Shown here: positions 34,601 through 45,748 of the stretch, in pieces
How the letters are laid out: every line of letters starts with the position of its first letter
Numbering within the stretch: position 1 is the stretch's first letter
Source: Notamacropus eugenii
Taxonomy: Eukaryota > Chordata > Mammalia > Diprotodontia > Macropodidae
DNA: 64,000 bases
Reading direction: 5' to 3'
NCBI RefSeq assembly: GCF_028372415.1
Contig: NC_092878.1
Location: 131,501 to 195,500 of the forward strand
Notes under the pieces: generated by a model
Told to the model about the DNA's origin: nothing
Database searches by the model: none
Seen by the model: the letters and a program-made list of their open reading frames with translations, nothing else
Made by a program: the position numbers and the translations under genes

Positions 34601-36165
34601 CAAATACCAGCCCAATTTGTGTAGGATGGAGAAGGGAAGTAGGAGCAGTTTTCCTTTTGTGGATAGAAACATGCCTTTCAATTTCGTACTGATTCCCAGC
34701 ATTTCTTAACCAAATGGCCACATTAGCAGAGTAGATCCCATGTGGTCTTTGCAGTTTTCAGTTGTTCTCTCTAACACTTTTCATCTGCCTATTGAAAAAG
34801 GTTTCATTTTGAGCCAAGGTAGGTGAGTGACAGGATATTTCTAAATCTGCAAGAGATAGCATATTCTATTTGATAATGCTGCAATTCAGATATTTGGCTT
34901 GGAATTATCTGAGTAACTTGTACTCTTCATAATTAATATGGTAGTCTCAGGGAAGGATTTATTTAAAAGTCTCAATTTTGTGAGTTTGTGGCACATGGGG
35001 TAGACATGGCAAAGAAGTTCTGAAAATGAAATACACTGCTAGTCTCTGCTTTATACTTTTCATTCTACTCCTAACACTCACCATGAACTAAGTTGGTGAG
35101 TATCTACACATCCACTCATTGGGAGGAGGGGACATAGAGAGGAAGGATGTAAGGGGCACCTGGGCATGGGGGGCATTTTTGTGGCAAAGGATCTGTGTGA
35201 AGAGATGTCCATGAAAAACACAAGCATGCTGGGGTAACTCATACTTCGGATGCTGGAAAACTGTTGCTGTTCTCTACAGATAACTTCCCCCATTCTCTTT
35301 GGCATTGGCTCCACTGGAGGCTTTGTAGCCACTGCTTTCTAGGTCTTTGTAAAGCTCTTTGCCTAGGACTGCTCTCCACTAAAGCCAAGAGTTATTATCC
35401 ATCCTAGACATTCCTCAACTCTGGCTATTTTGAAGGCCACTCTAAATGTGCCTCTACATCATACACCAAAGATCTTACAGTTTCAGGATTTTTCCCAGCT
35501 CTTGCAGCCATCCTCAAGCTCCACTGGAATTGCTGTAGTTGATAAGCCTCTCCTTTCTTTTGGAGAGCCTCCATCCCATTCAGGCAGCTCTGTGAGGCTC
35601 TTTCTGTCCCTGGGCCAGAGTCACTTCTCAGCTGAGGTGTTATCATCTGCCCCCAGTACTCTATTTCCTGAGGGTGATCTGAAGAATAGGTCTCTCTGAC
35701 TTTGAAAATTGAAACCTATCTGTTGAAATTTCCTTTAGTTAAAATACCTTTAGGAATGTGAAAGCCATTTTACATATATGACCCTCAACATCTCACTCCT
35801 TTATACCATTTGGTTCAAAAACTCTCTGACTTGGTCCTTGGAACAGACCTCTCCCTTCTTTAATGAACTCTTTGAGTGAAGAGAGAAAGAATTCTCATCT
35901 GAGTTGTTGGTGATCTGAAATAGAGAGATCGTTGACATGTGGGATCAAAGAATCCTGAGTCAAAAAGACCTCACAAAGAGAGCTGGAATGGGGATTGGTT
36001 CAATGGAGGCTGGCCAGAATGAAAAAGATTGAGAAGACTGAGATGGAACACCATGATTCTTTTCAACCATCTGGAAAATGTCACAGGGGAAGAGGGAGAA
36101 GGAATGTTTCTGTCTGACTCCAGAGGATGTGACTAGGACCTGTGGGGAAATGTTAGAAGCAATGC
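31660..36165. other. Intergenic, no gene recognised
   Basis: No frame longer than about 90 codons and no recognised family. Two stretches (32650-32900 and 33640-33880) resemble each other with a spacing of about 1 kb, as if part of an old tandem duplication: both have AGATGTTTC, then AAATTCT(C/T)TAAAGA, then a TTGTGACT/TTGTAACT block and CCATGACTT-like sequence. Confidence 0.4.
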
Positions 36166-36167
36166 CT

Positions 36168-36960
36168 TAGGGCAGAGCCAAGATGGAGGAGTGAGAGCAA
36201 CTACTCACCTAAGCTCTTACACAAACTCCTTCAGATACCTCTAAAAAGAGAATCTGAGCAGATTCTGGAGGGGGAGAACATGGTAGATTCACAGCCCAGG
36301 ACAGACTGGCAGGTCAACAGGAAGGATCCATCCCATGGGGCTGGAGGAGCACATAACGCACAGTGCACAGGCTATACCAGCACATCCCTGCTGTGGTAAG
36401 GCTGAGCAGGAAGCACTGGGTGGTCTGAGACAGCAGCTGCACTGCGTAATCTCGGGCATATCAGCCCAGGACGTGAGTCCAGCAGAACAGAGCAAGGAGC
36501 CCCAAGTGTCTATAGCAGCTGCTCCTGAGACTATCAACCCACAGATTAAATGTCTGTAAGTCACCTACTTGAACTTCCAGAAGCCAAAATGGCAGAGTGA
36601 TTGGTAAATGCTCTCTCCCTCTCCCCTGGTTGACCTTGAAAGAACCATAAAATATTTCCCCAAAAAAATCCTGGAACAGTGGGATCAGCAGGGGGAGCAA
36701 ACAGTCTTTTAGCATGTGAGGCTGGGAAAATCACTAAGGAGGGTCCCTCTTGCTGTGACTGACCAGTGTAGTATGGGAACAGTCCCGAACAGCCCCATTT
36801 CACCAAAGTGAGAGAAGATCCAGAGCCTCAGGGTGGCGGAGCCCTGCAACCACCAACACCAGGACCCAAGGCATGCCTCAGCACCAGAGGGGAATCGGGA
36901 AGACACTAGGGCAGCCAGGAGCACCAACAACTGAGCCTGCCTATGCTCTAGTTCAGTAGA
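36168..36960 (+). mobile_element. L1 5' UTR-like fragment
   Basis: GGCAGAGCCAAGATGGAGGA, CAGATACCTCTAAAAAGAGA and TCACAGCCCAGGACAGACTG follow the usual order of a marsupial L1 5' UTR. No ORF1 or ORF2 follows. The 3' limit is approximate. Confidence 0.55.
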
Positions 36961-37880
36961 GGATCCCCTACAAACTTCCTTAGTCAGAGTTTGATGTCTG
37001 CAAGCCTATGTCACTCTTGAAATGGCTAGATCAGACATGTGACCAGTAATAAACATTGTCTCCAGCAATGCAAAAGGTTGCTACCCCCAAGTGAGTCAGA
37101 CACCTGGCTTCAACGATTGGAATGCCCAGCAAACCCAGATCTCAATCCCAATGAGAAGAAATCAAGGTTCGAAAGGAGGGACTGTACAAGGTTGTAGGCA
37201 ACCCATATACTGGCTTCTCTGGCCAGTGGAAACCAGGGTTCAAGGCAATTGACAGCTCCTGACTACTGGGGTGCATTTAGGGTTAGAATTGGAGGGTTAG
37301 GGTTAGCGTTCTAACTGTTCTCCACTGTGGGCAACGCATGCCATGGGGTCTCTCCGTGCAGAGGAAACTGGTTGTAGAGGGGGGATGGCTGCACTTGACT
37401 ACAAACAGCCCAGACCCTGGAGTTACCCCCTTTCTTTTGGAAACCTTGGCACTTCCTGCTCTAGTGGGTTGGAGTACACAACTAGAGTCAGGGGGCACCT
37501 GGGGTAGGAAGGACTTGGGAATCCCAAAAAGAATTATCTGATTGAATTAAGTAAATGCACTCATGCTGTCACCTTGTGGTTGTATAAGCAAACAGGGTCT
37601 ATCAATTGAATCTATTCCAAAAAGGAATTATTTACTTCATGAGCCAGTAAGACTCCTGTCTCAAAAGGTTTTCAGTCTGTATGAGTGACAGATTGTTAGG
37701 GTTGTTGTACATGGCATTCTTATGCATAAAGTTGTATAAGTTTTCTTAGGAACATCCAGTTCTTTGAAAAATTTTATTTGTATATTTTGCTTTATTATCA
37801 TGAAATCCCTCCACTATGTAGACCTCGCCCTCTCCAAACCATGATATTTTGGTCATTTTTCTTCTATCTATCCCTACCGT
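36961..37880. other. Intergenic, no gene recognised
   Basis: Contains a split TTAGGG run at 37277-37306. Short frames only. Confidence 0.4.
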
Positions 37881-38430
37881 GAACCTCACCACCAATGAGA
37901 AAATTTATTCAAACTCTGAAACCAATGCCTTAAATACTTAAATACATCATCTAGCAAAACAAATACCCCTACTGGACATGTCTTAAAATATCTTTCTCTT
38001 CCTTCATTTTAAATTCCTCACCTTTTGATGAGACGAGTGTGTCATGTTTCATTTTCAGTCTTCTAGATGTGTGATTGCTCACTGACTTGACTAGAGATGT
38101 AAAGTCTTTCAAAACAATTTTCTCTATAATAGCTTTATCATTATGGAAATGGATTGATTCTGTTTCCTCATTTCATTGAGATCTTCTCAATATTCTCTGA
38201 AATTGTACCTTTTGTCAATTCCTTTTCCATAAGAATATTCCACTACAATATTATCCTACAATTTGTTTGGCCATTCCCCAATAGTAACGGCACTACCTGA
38301 GATTCCAATTTAGGCTACATGAAATAAGCAACTACAGATATTATTGTAGGTGTAAGCCCTTTCACCTATGTTGATTTCTGTGGAGTATAGGCCGAGCAGG
38401 AGGTACCTCCACATATGATATTCTGGGATT
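37881..38430 (-). mobile_element. L1 3' fragment
   Basis: TTTGTTTGGCCATTCCCCAA is the complement of the L1 ORF2 end (compare CATTGGGGAATGGCTG at 3960). The rest is a weak match to the L1 3' region. Confidence 0.55.
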
Positions 38431-38626
38431 CTAGGAATTCCATTAGGAATAATAACCCCAAGAATCATCAGCCTGAGTTTGTTCACTCCCTGTACCCATG
38501 ATCAATCACCTCAAGCTTTACTTGCTTCTAGTGTATGGGAGCCAAGTTTCATATCAAGGGACAGATTCAGGTTTCATTCCTCTCCTCTGCTGGGAGTTTT
38601 TATAGGGTCACCCTAAGTACAGGATG

Positions 38627-39500
38627 TTAATCTGGTGCTAGGGCTGAATGTGATCTTTTCCTCTTGCAAACAGCACAGCAGTGCCTGGGAACTTGTGAGT
38701 CCTTGCTGATTAGCAAATAGGGGTTAAAAACTGAGAAACTCAAAGTCAGGAAGGCAGAGGTCTGTGTCCACAAGAATGAAGTTTTCCTAAAATGCATATA
38801 TGCTGTGAAGATGGAGTTGAGTGAGTAAATGGAGACAAAGGCACTCACCAGCAGCAGGATGGTTTGGATGGCCCTGATCTCAGGGAGGTTCTGGAAGAAA
38901 TGGAGGAAATGTGAATTTGTTGGGCTTCCTTGTGATTTCTATACCAAAGAAATACCATGTGGTCACTTCCAAAGGCCCTGAGCCCCAAACACACAGCATC
39001 AGGAAAAGAGAATATGATTTAACAAAAATATTCAAAATGTTGAATATCAATGCTATTCACTGTGTGCCTTGGTCCTTTCATTCCCAAAGCAATGAAGATG
39101 TTTAAAAGTAGATGGAAAGTCCAAGAGAAGACACTGGAGGGAATTATGTATTTTGGGGCTCTGGCTTTAAGCTCTGCTCAACTGAAACTGCTAGGAGTTA
39201 TGGTGATGGCCTGAAAGACCATCAGGAGGCAAGTCATGGTGAGGGAAAGACCCCAGGATACTCTCTGAAGGGATAAGATGATTTTATAGCCAAGATCATC
39301 AAGGAAATTCTTCAGAACCAAATTTGGCATTATCTGAAGGACTCCTTTAGGGAGAAGTACCAAGCAGTTGGCCAAGATGATCTCAGTGAGATTAGTCCAT
39401 GGGTCTCAGATTGTCCATTGAGATATATGAAGATAAAGAGAGAAGTAAGAAAGGAATTCTCTAGTACCCCAATTCCTCTCTGAGAGAAGATGATGCTCAT
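38627..39500 (-). pseudogene. Vomeronasal type-1 receptor (V1R) pseudogene
   Basis: V1Rs are single-exon seven-helix pheromone receptors of the vomeronasal organ. Read on the minus strand, the order of conserved V1R blocks is complete: a TM1-like start with GIGVLENSFLTSLFIFIYL (from about 39500), then LANCLVLLPKGV, LKNFLDDLGYK and TCLLMVFQAITITPS (TM2-TM3, 39375-39178), then a damaged AELK-P-PQNT segment (about 39170), a SFPDAVCLGL segment near 39000, and TM6-TM7 with FVSIYSLNSIFTAY and LLISKDSQVPRHCCAVC (38848-38627). Total length is about 870 bp, the normal size of the family. The frame is broken by short base losses near 39390 (the LRPMDL block) and by several stops in the middle third, so it cannot make a receptor. 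V1R genes are known near the extended MHC class I region in other mammals, which fits the setting. Confidence 0.9.
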
Positions 39501-40690
39501 AATTTCTCATTAATATTCAAGTTTTTGTTGTCCTGAGGAGAAGAAATGACACTAGAGTCAGAGGGAACTGTAGAAAAACACATACTGTGAGCATTTTCAA
39601 GTATTCTCCTCACCCCCTTGATGTTACTTGATCCTGTTGGGAATGCCTTCTTCAGGTCTTTGCAGAGATGTTCTCACATAGCTTTGCCCTACAGGGCAGG
39701 AAGGTTGGTGTTGGGGCTAGGATGTTGTTCTTTTAAACTCTACTCATTTGGGAAATGGTTCATGACATATTGGACTAATTATCTATACAGTTACAGTCTT
39801 ACCACAGACAAGGGCTCCCAGTGACCATTCAGGGACAGGAGGGAGACCTGTGGTGTCAGGATTATCAAACACAACTTCCTGGAGGGGCTTTGAAGACACT
39901 TTGTTAAACCAGCACTGAGAATCAATCAAATAATCAGTATTAATAAATTAGCTAATAAATATTAATAAAGCTACTTATGTACCAGAAATTGAACTAAGAA
40001 CTGAGGGTAGAACACAAGGGAACCAACCCTGCCCTCAGGGATTCTAATTAACCAAGAAAAGTGTCACTGTAGAAACACACAAAATGAACTGCAAGTAGCT
40101 GGATTACATGAGGGAGATCTTCTTCCGACAGGATTATCTATAAAGTCAGGGTACAAAGAGTTTCCAGTCACTTACAATATTAGGTTTTGCTTTATGCATA
40201 TTTTAGTGTATCTGATTTCCTGTGGAAACGCACTCGCTGTCAGAAGTTCTTACCGATCGTTGGCCTTCATGAGATCTTAAGTGTTTGGTGCATGGATGGA
40301 TACGCCCATAAATATCATATGGATTTCTGCACGTGTAAAAGGAAAGAGGGGACAGAAAGAGAATGAAAATCATCATCTGTTTCCTTCTCCCTTTTCCCCA
40401 AACTACTGTCTTTAGTTTAAAGCCTCATTGCCCTTCTCGTAGGATACTCAAACAACTTTTGTAACTAAAATTTTTGTTTTGTTTTCCCGCTTCATCCTCC
40501 TCCTCTCTTTGAAAAAATATAAACAAACCCCTTGTACCCGCTATGCATAATCGAACAAGACAAGTACTCACAATCGGCCATGTCCATAAATGTACATGTT
40601 TTCTGTTTCTTGATTGAGACAGAGGGAGCATTTCAATAGCTTTCCAAAGGAACTCCCCACCTCGAGTCTTTTCCCTCTCTACTTCATGAC
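39501..40690. other. Intergenic, no gene recognised
   Basis: Upstream flank of the V1R fossil. About 39960-40080 resembles the 3' end of the CR1/L2-type element (CCTGCCCTCAGGGATTCTAA), minus strand. Nothing else recognised. Confidence 0.45.
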
Positions 40691-40930
40691 ACTTCCTTGT
40701 TCAAAAACCTTCACTACCTTCTAATGGTTGTAAAACAAAAGCCACTCATCTCTCTTTGGTCTCTGAATATGTCTACAATCATTCCTCCAATTCCCTTCCC
40801 TATCTTGTTTCATTTTTATCCCCCTTCACATAATCTTCATTTACATCAAAATGGCTTGTTACCTTTCCTTGGTAGACTTTCCTGTCTCCATTCCTGTGGT
40901 CCCCTTCTGAAATTGGTGATTCCCTTCCCT
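40690..40930 (+). mobile_element. L2-type LINE 3' fragment
   Basis: AAAAACCTTCACTACCTTCT, then CTCTTTGGTCTCTGAATATG and a run of CT-rich codons, follow the order of an L2 3' end. The match is weak. Confidence 0.45.
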
Positions 40931-40934
40931 AATT

Positions 40935-41370
40935 CTCTATTTTGGGGAAGACTCGGGGTAGCCCTCTGTCCAATCTTTTCTTGATTCTGATATCCCTCCC
41001 TAGACTTGACCACCATATCCCTGCTGCCTTCTCACCTTCTAAGTCCTCTTAGTTCCTGTGGTCTTCTCATGCTGAAAATTCTCTCTGCCCCTTTGTCCCC
41101 CTTCTCTCATTGAAATTTCCATTTTGAGGAGGACTCCATGATGACCACTATTTCTTCTCTTGACTCTCTATACTCCATCACCATGCCTCAGCTGCCTTAT
41201 GACTTCAAAAGTTCTCCTCACCCTTCTTATCCTTGAAGTTCCTTCTGTTTCCCAGTCCCTTCCATTGGTTAGTTCCTCCCAGAACTTCCACTTTGAGGAG
41301 GGTTCTGGGCCAGCCATTCTTCATTCCTCTCCCAAATCTGCCTCTTATTTCCCACTCCCATTATTCTAGT
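40935..41370. repeat. Diverged tandem array, unit about 170 bp, about 2.5 copies
   Basis: Three related stretches start with TCTATTTTGGGGAAGACTC (40941), TTCCATTTTGAGGAGGACTC (41116) and TTCCACTTTGAGGAGGGTTC (41287). Each of the first two is followed by a CTTGACT/CTTGACC...CACCAT...CTGCCTTCT-like segment. Confidence 0.65.
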
Positions 41371-41639
41371 GAATAATCTCAGTATCCTAATGGGGACCTT
41401 CCCGCAATACCCAGCTTTTCAAATACCTTCTATGTATTATGTTTCATAAAACCTATGTTGTTTTCTACTCAAAATTTGTGAAGAGAATAACCCATTTCAT
41501 CTTGTGTTATACTTTCTGTCCCTTGTTTGGTTATAAATTCTTCCTAATTTCCAAGATACAACTGGTAATTTCTACCCTCTGCTTTAATTATGATGTGACC
41601 TTTTATATGTAAATTCTATATCTTTTTTTTACTTATCTT

Positions 41640-42060
41640 TTTGTATGGTGCGTGGTAATACTTTATACCCAATTCTTTCAAGTTGGCTAGCATTTTTGGT
41701 TTTGTTTTGTTTTTTTTCATCAAATAGTGTATCTTTATTACAGAAGCTTGTGTCTGGGGTCCTGACTATTGGTTCTCTGATCAATATCTCTACTTCTTTA
41801 GCTGTTATCAGATAGCCATGGTGATTACTGATTTGCAGTATAGTTTGAAATCTGGTCCTGCTAGATGTCTTTCACACTTTTTTTTTTCATTTTTATCTTG
41901 ATATTCTTGACCATTTGCAATTCCAGATGAGTTTTGTTTTATTGTACTCAATCTATAAATAAGCATTTGGTATTTTCATTGGTTAAGTAAATGAATTTTT
42001 GTTATATTTTCATTCATTTTGTATGAGTTTAATTTTCTTATAAATAATATTTCTCCATTT
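41640..42060 (-). mobile_element. L1 fragment (upper part of a split element)
   Basis: TATCTTTATTACAGAAGCTT, TGCAGTATAGTTTGAAATCT and TTCTTGACCATTTGCAATTC read as the minus strand of an L1 ORF2/3' region. The element resumes at about 43870. Confidence 0.65.
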
Positions 42061-42079
42061 ATTCCGTTCTGTTTCAGTT

Positions 42080-43860
42080 TTTGAACCAACATACACTGAA
42101 TAAACATCTAGTAAGCACCTACTATGTGTCAGACACTGTGCTAAACACTGGGGATACCAAAGGAGGCAAAAGACAGTCAGGGCCTCAGGTAGGTTCCCAT
42201 CGATTGAAGGAGACAATAGGCAGACAAATCAATGCAAATTAAACTACATAGGGATAAGTAAGAAAGAAGCTTTCTACAGAAGGTCAAATTTGAGTTAGAA
42301 GGGAAATAAAGGAATTCAAGGAAGCCAGGGAGGTCAGTAGTCACAGTGGAGGAGAGTGATACAGACTTAGGGGAGAGCCAGAAAAAGGACCTGGAGTAGA
42401 AAGATGGAGCATTCAGATTATGGAGCTGCCAGGAGGTCAGTGCATGGGGTCAAAGAGTCTGTCTTGGGGACTAAGGCATAAATCTGTCTTGGAGACTAAC
42501 TGGAAAGGTGAGAGGGGACAAGGTCCTGAGTGGCTACAACCGCCAACCATACTATTTTGTATTTGCTCATGGAGGCATTAGAGAGCCACTAGCATTCATT
42601 GAGTAGGTGGGGGATACAGTCAGACCTGTGATTTAGGAAAATCACTTTAGTGGCTGGATGGAAGATGGATGAGAGTGGGAAGAGACTTGAGTCAGATCCA
42701 CCACCAACAGCTACTGCAGTAATCAAAGTGTGAAGTGATGAGGGTCTACTCCAAAGTGGTGGCAGTGTCTCAGGAAAGAAGGAGGAGTATTAGAGGGATG
42801 CTGAAGAGGTGAAATCAATAGGCCTTGGCACCATATTGGATATGAGGCAGGGGAAGAAGAGAGATAATGAGGCATGACCCCTAGGTTGTGACACTGAGGG
42901 AATGGGAGGATGGTGATGCCCGCTATAGCACTGGAGAAGGGGGGAGGTGTAGGGGAAAACATAATATGTTCTATTTAAGATACCTACTGGCCATCCAGTT
43001 TGAGAGTCAACAGGAGACGAGAGATTGGAGGTCATCAGAGATCTTGAACTAGGACAGGTAGAGTTGAGAATCACCGTCATAGAGATGGTCCTCAAATGCA
43101 TGGGAACTGATGAAATAGCCAAGAAATGTAGTATAGAGAGAGTAGAGAAGAAGGCCCAGGACAGAACCCTGAGGGAGAGCTACAGTTAGAGAGCATGATG
43201 TGGAGGAGGATCTAGCAAAGAGGAAAGGTCAGAGAGGTAGGAGGAAATCCAGGAGAGAAGAAATTATCAAAGAGAAGAGAGTGAACAACAGTGTCAGAGG
43301 CTGTAAAGAGGTCAAGGAGCAGGAGAGTTAAGAAGAGCCCATTGGATTTGGCAACTAAGACATCATGAGTGGCTTGGAACAGTTTTGGTGGAAGGATAAG
43401 GCCAGCAGACACATTGTAAGGAGTTAGAAGAGAATGACAGGAGCAAAAGTAGAGGTGACTACTGTAGATGGCCTTTTCTAGGAGTTCAGCTGCAAAGGAG
43501 CCAAGGTGATACAAGATGATAGTTCACAGGGATGGAAGAATAAAAAAAGGGGTTTTCAACTTAGAGGAGGCACAGGCATGTTTATGGGAAATAGGAAATG
43601 AGCCAACAGAGACTGAAAGTAAGTGAAAGTGTGGGGATGACAGAGGGGATAATTTGTTGGAGGAGATGGGATGGAATGGGATCACTTGAATAAGTCTGTG
43701 GGTTATCCCAGGCAAGGAGTAAGATTGCTGCATCATGTGAGATAGGAGTGTAGGAGGAGTTAGCTACAAGAGGCACCTAAGTGACAGGAGATGAGGAAGG
43801 GAGGAAAAGAATGTATTAGTGGTAAATGGCCTTAATTTTTTCTGTAAAATATGAGTCAGG
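42080..43860 (-). mobile_element. CR1/L2-type LINE inserted in an L1
   Basis: On the minus strand, 43514-43212 encodes GLFLTLLLLDLFTASDTVVH followed by SLLFD, a decayed form of the reverse transcriptase LDLSAAFDTVDHSLLL motif. 43122-42790 contains DSQTGWPVGILN. The 3' end (42080-42190) has ACCTACTATGTGTCAGACAC and GGATACCAAAGGAGGCAAAA. L1 sequence lies on both sides, so this LINE jumped into an already present L1. The frame is degraded. Confidence 0.75.
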
Positions 43861-43869
43861 GTTCTCAGC

Positions 43870-44165
43870 CACGACAGTGAACAAGTGGTTTTTGTTGTAG
43901 TTATATAATGCTCAGATATATTTTGATAAGTAGACTACTTCATATTTTATCCATCGTGTAGTTATTTTACATAGAATTTTACTTTCTATTTCTCCCTAAT
44001 TGGTTTTGTTGGTAATGTGTAAACGTGGTGCTGATTTATGTAAATTTATTTTATATCCTGTAAACTTTGCTGGAGCTGTTAGTTGTTTCAAGTGATTTAA
44101 TTTTTGGTAAATTTTTTTATGGTTTTCTAAGAATGATCAACGCATTATCTTCAAAAAGTGACAAC
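43870..44165 (-). mobile_element. L1 fragment (continuation of 41640-42060)
   Basis: CTAATTGGTTTTGTTGGTAA, GCTGATTTATGTAAATTTAT and TATCCTGTAAACTTTGCTGG are minus-strand L1 ORF2 landmarks. Confidence 0.65.
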
Positions 44166-45146
44166 TGGGGGCGGGGTGAGAGGCAAGATGACAGTACCCT
44201 TCACCTAAGTGAAATTTACTGACATTCACCTCCAAAAATCTTTAAAATAATGTATCAAATCAAATTCTGAAACAACTTAGCTACAAAGGGGGTGAGATAT
44301 TTTTTATAGTCCAAGACTACTTAGGGGGTGAGAAGAAGTAGGGTAGGTCCTGGTTTGCAGCGCACCCTGCTGTAACATGAGTGGCAGTCCCCAGAGAAGG
44401 ATAAAACAGCAGGAGTAGAAGTTTTGGGTGCTGTCAGCTCAGAAACAATAAAGGGATTGAAAAACTGAGTAAAAAGAAATTATAAGAGAATGATGAGCTG
44501 ATACTGGGCATAGGACCAGCATTTGCAAATATATTTTTTCATATGCATTTCTGGATTGTAGTTCAAGGGCAGAGAAGAGTGCTTGTCATCAAGGAGCAGG
44601 AGCCATGGCAGTAACAGAGCAGGAAGCAACACTAGAATTCGAAGTTGTAAGGAAGAGAACCATCTGGTCTAGGTCCTTCTGGGGCCAAGAGGAGCAACAG
44701 TACTTACAGCTGCAAGGGAGCATGGTCCTTATCAGGTAAAGACCAGAAGAGAGGAAGCACACATCTCCCTGCATTGCACCACCTCAGAAGAACTGAAAAC
44801 TTTCAGATGCTCAGCACTTAATCTGAAAACAACAGTGCAAAATAAATATTGAAAACATAATAGAGAAAGAACAGACTAATGAATTGGGGATGCAATTAAA
44901 AAAACTAGTAAAGAACAAACTAAAACTAAATGGGAAGTCTTAAAAATTAAAGGTGAGAGTAATAAAATTGCATGCACAAACCATTGAATTAATAAACACT
45001 GCTGCTAGTTGGCTTTGTTAAGAAAAATAAAATGAACGATTTGTATATTGGATTTAAAAAAAGAGAGAAGAAAGCAAAATTTCCAATGTCAAAAATGAAT
45101 AGGGTGAATATACCACTAACAAAGATGAAATTAAAGCAATGACAAG
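44166..45146 (+). mobile_element. L1-like sequence, 5' side of the ERV
   Basis: About 45020-45140 encodes an L1 ORF2-like stretch (KIS-NVKNE-GEYTTNKDEIKA) that continues after the ERV at 48268. 44166-44830 may be an L1 5' UTR (GGCAAGATGACAG start), but this is uncertain. Confidence 0.55.
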
Positions 45147-45748
45147 TGTTGGGATTGGAAGCTCAATTCCGTGTGGACAGTCTCGGGCGGGTAAAAGGTG
45201 GGAGCTTCTAAATCTTAGAGCTCTCACGAGACCCTCCCAGGAAACAGCAGGGAATAGAGGTGAACCGAGCTATCTCGAGTAATTCCGCCTCTTCCCGTGA
45301 GAAACGTGATGGGAGAGAGATCTCCCCGCCCTCGAGATGGTCCCGGATCTGGGCACACTATTGTTATCTAACAGCACGGTATTCAGATGCAAACTGTGCG
45401 GCTGAAGGTTAAGTAGGATTGAGGAAGCCTGAAAGCTCTCTTAGCACGTGAGGAGCCAAGAGGACAGTAGGCTCCACTTCTCTTCTCTTCTCTCTCCCCT
45501 CCCCCTCTCTCCCCGCTTGTACTTCTACTTCCAATCCCTTAAGATCTTAGCCTCCTTAGGAAATCTCCCCCTCTTCCTCCTAAGGAAGACCCCCCTGAAC
45601 TTGTAACTAGACCCTGAAATAAAGCTCAACCCTTGTTCGACTCTGGAACGTCCTTTCTCTCATACGTTTATCCGGCGTGGCCAGCCGAAGACCTCGGAGG
45701 TGAGGTAAGAAAGACTCGGGTAGCCCATACAGGCCTCTAGGCCTGGCA
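45147..45748 (+). repeat. 5' LTR of the class II ERV
   Basis: TG...CA ends, AATAAA followed by GCTCAACCC near its 3' third, and a pyrimidine-rich stretch before it. Confidence 0.95.

Noticed and set aside
38627-39500. Functional V1R receptor
   Set aside because: Several frame breaks and stops between TM1 and TM6. It can only be a pseudogene as given.
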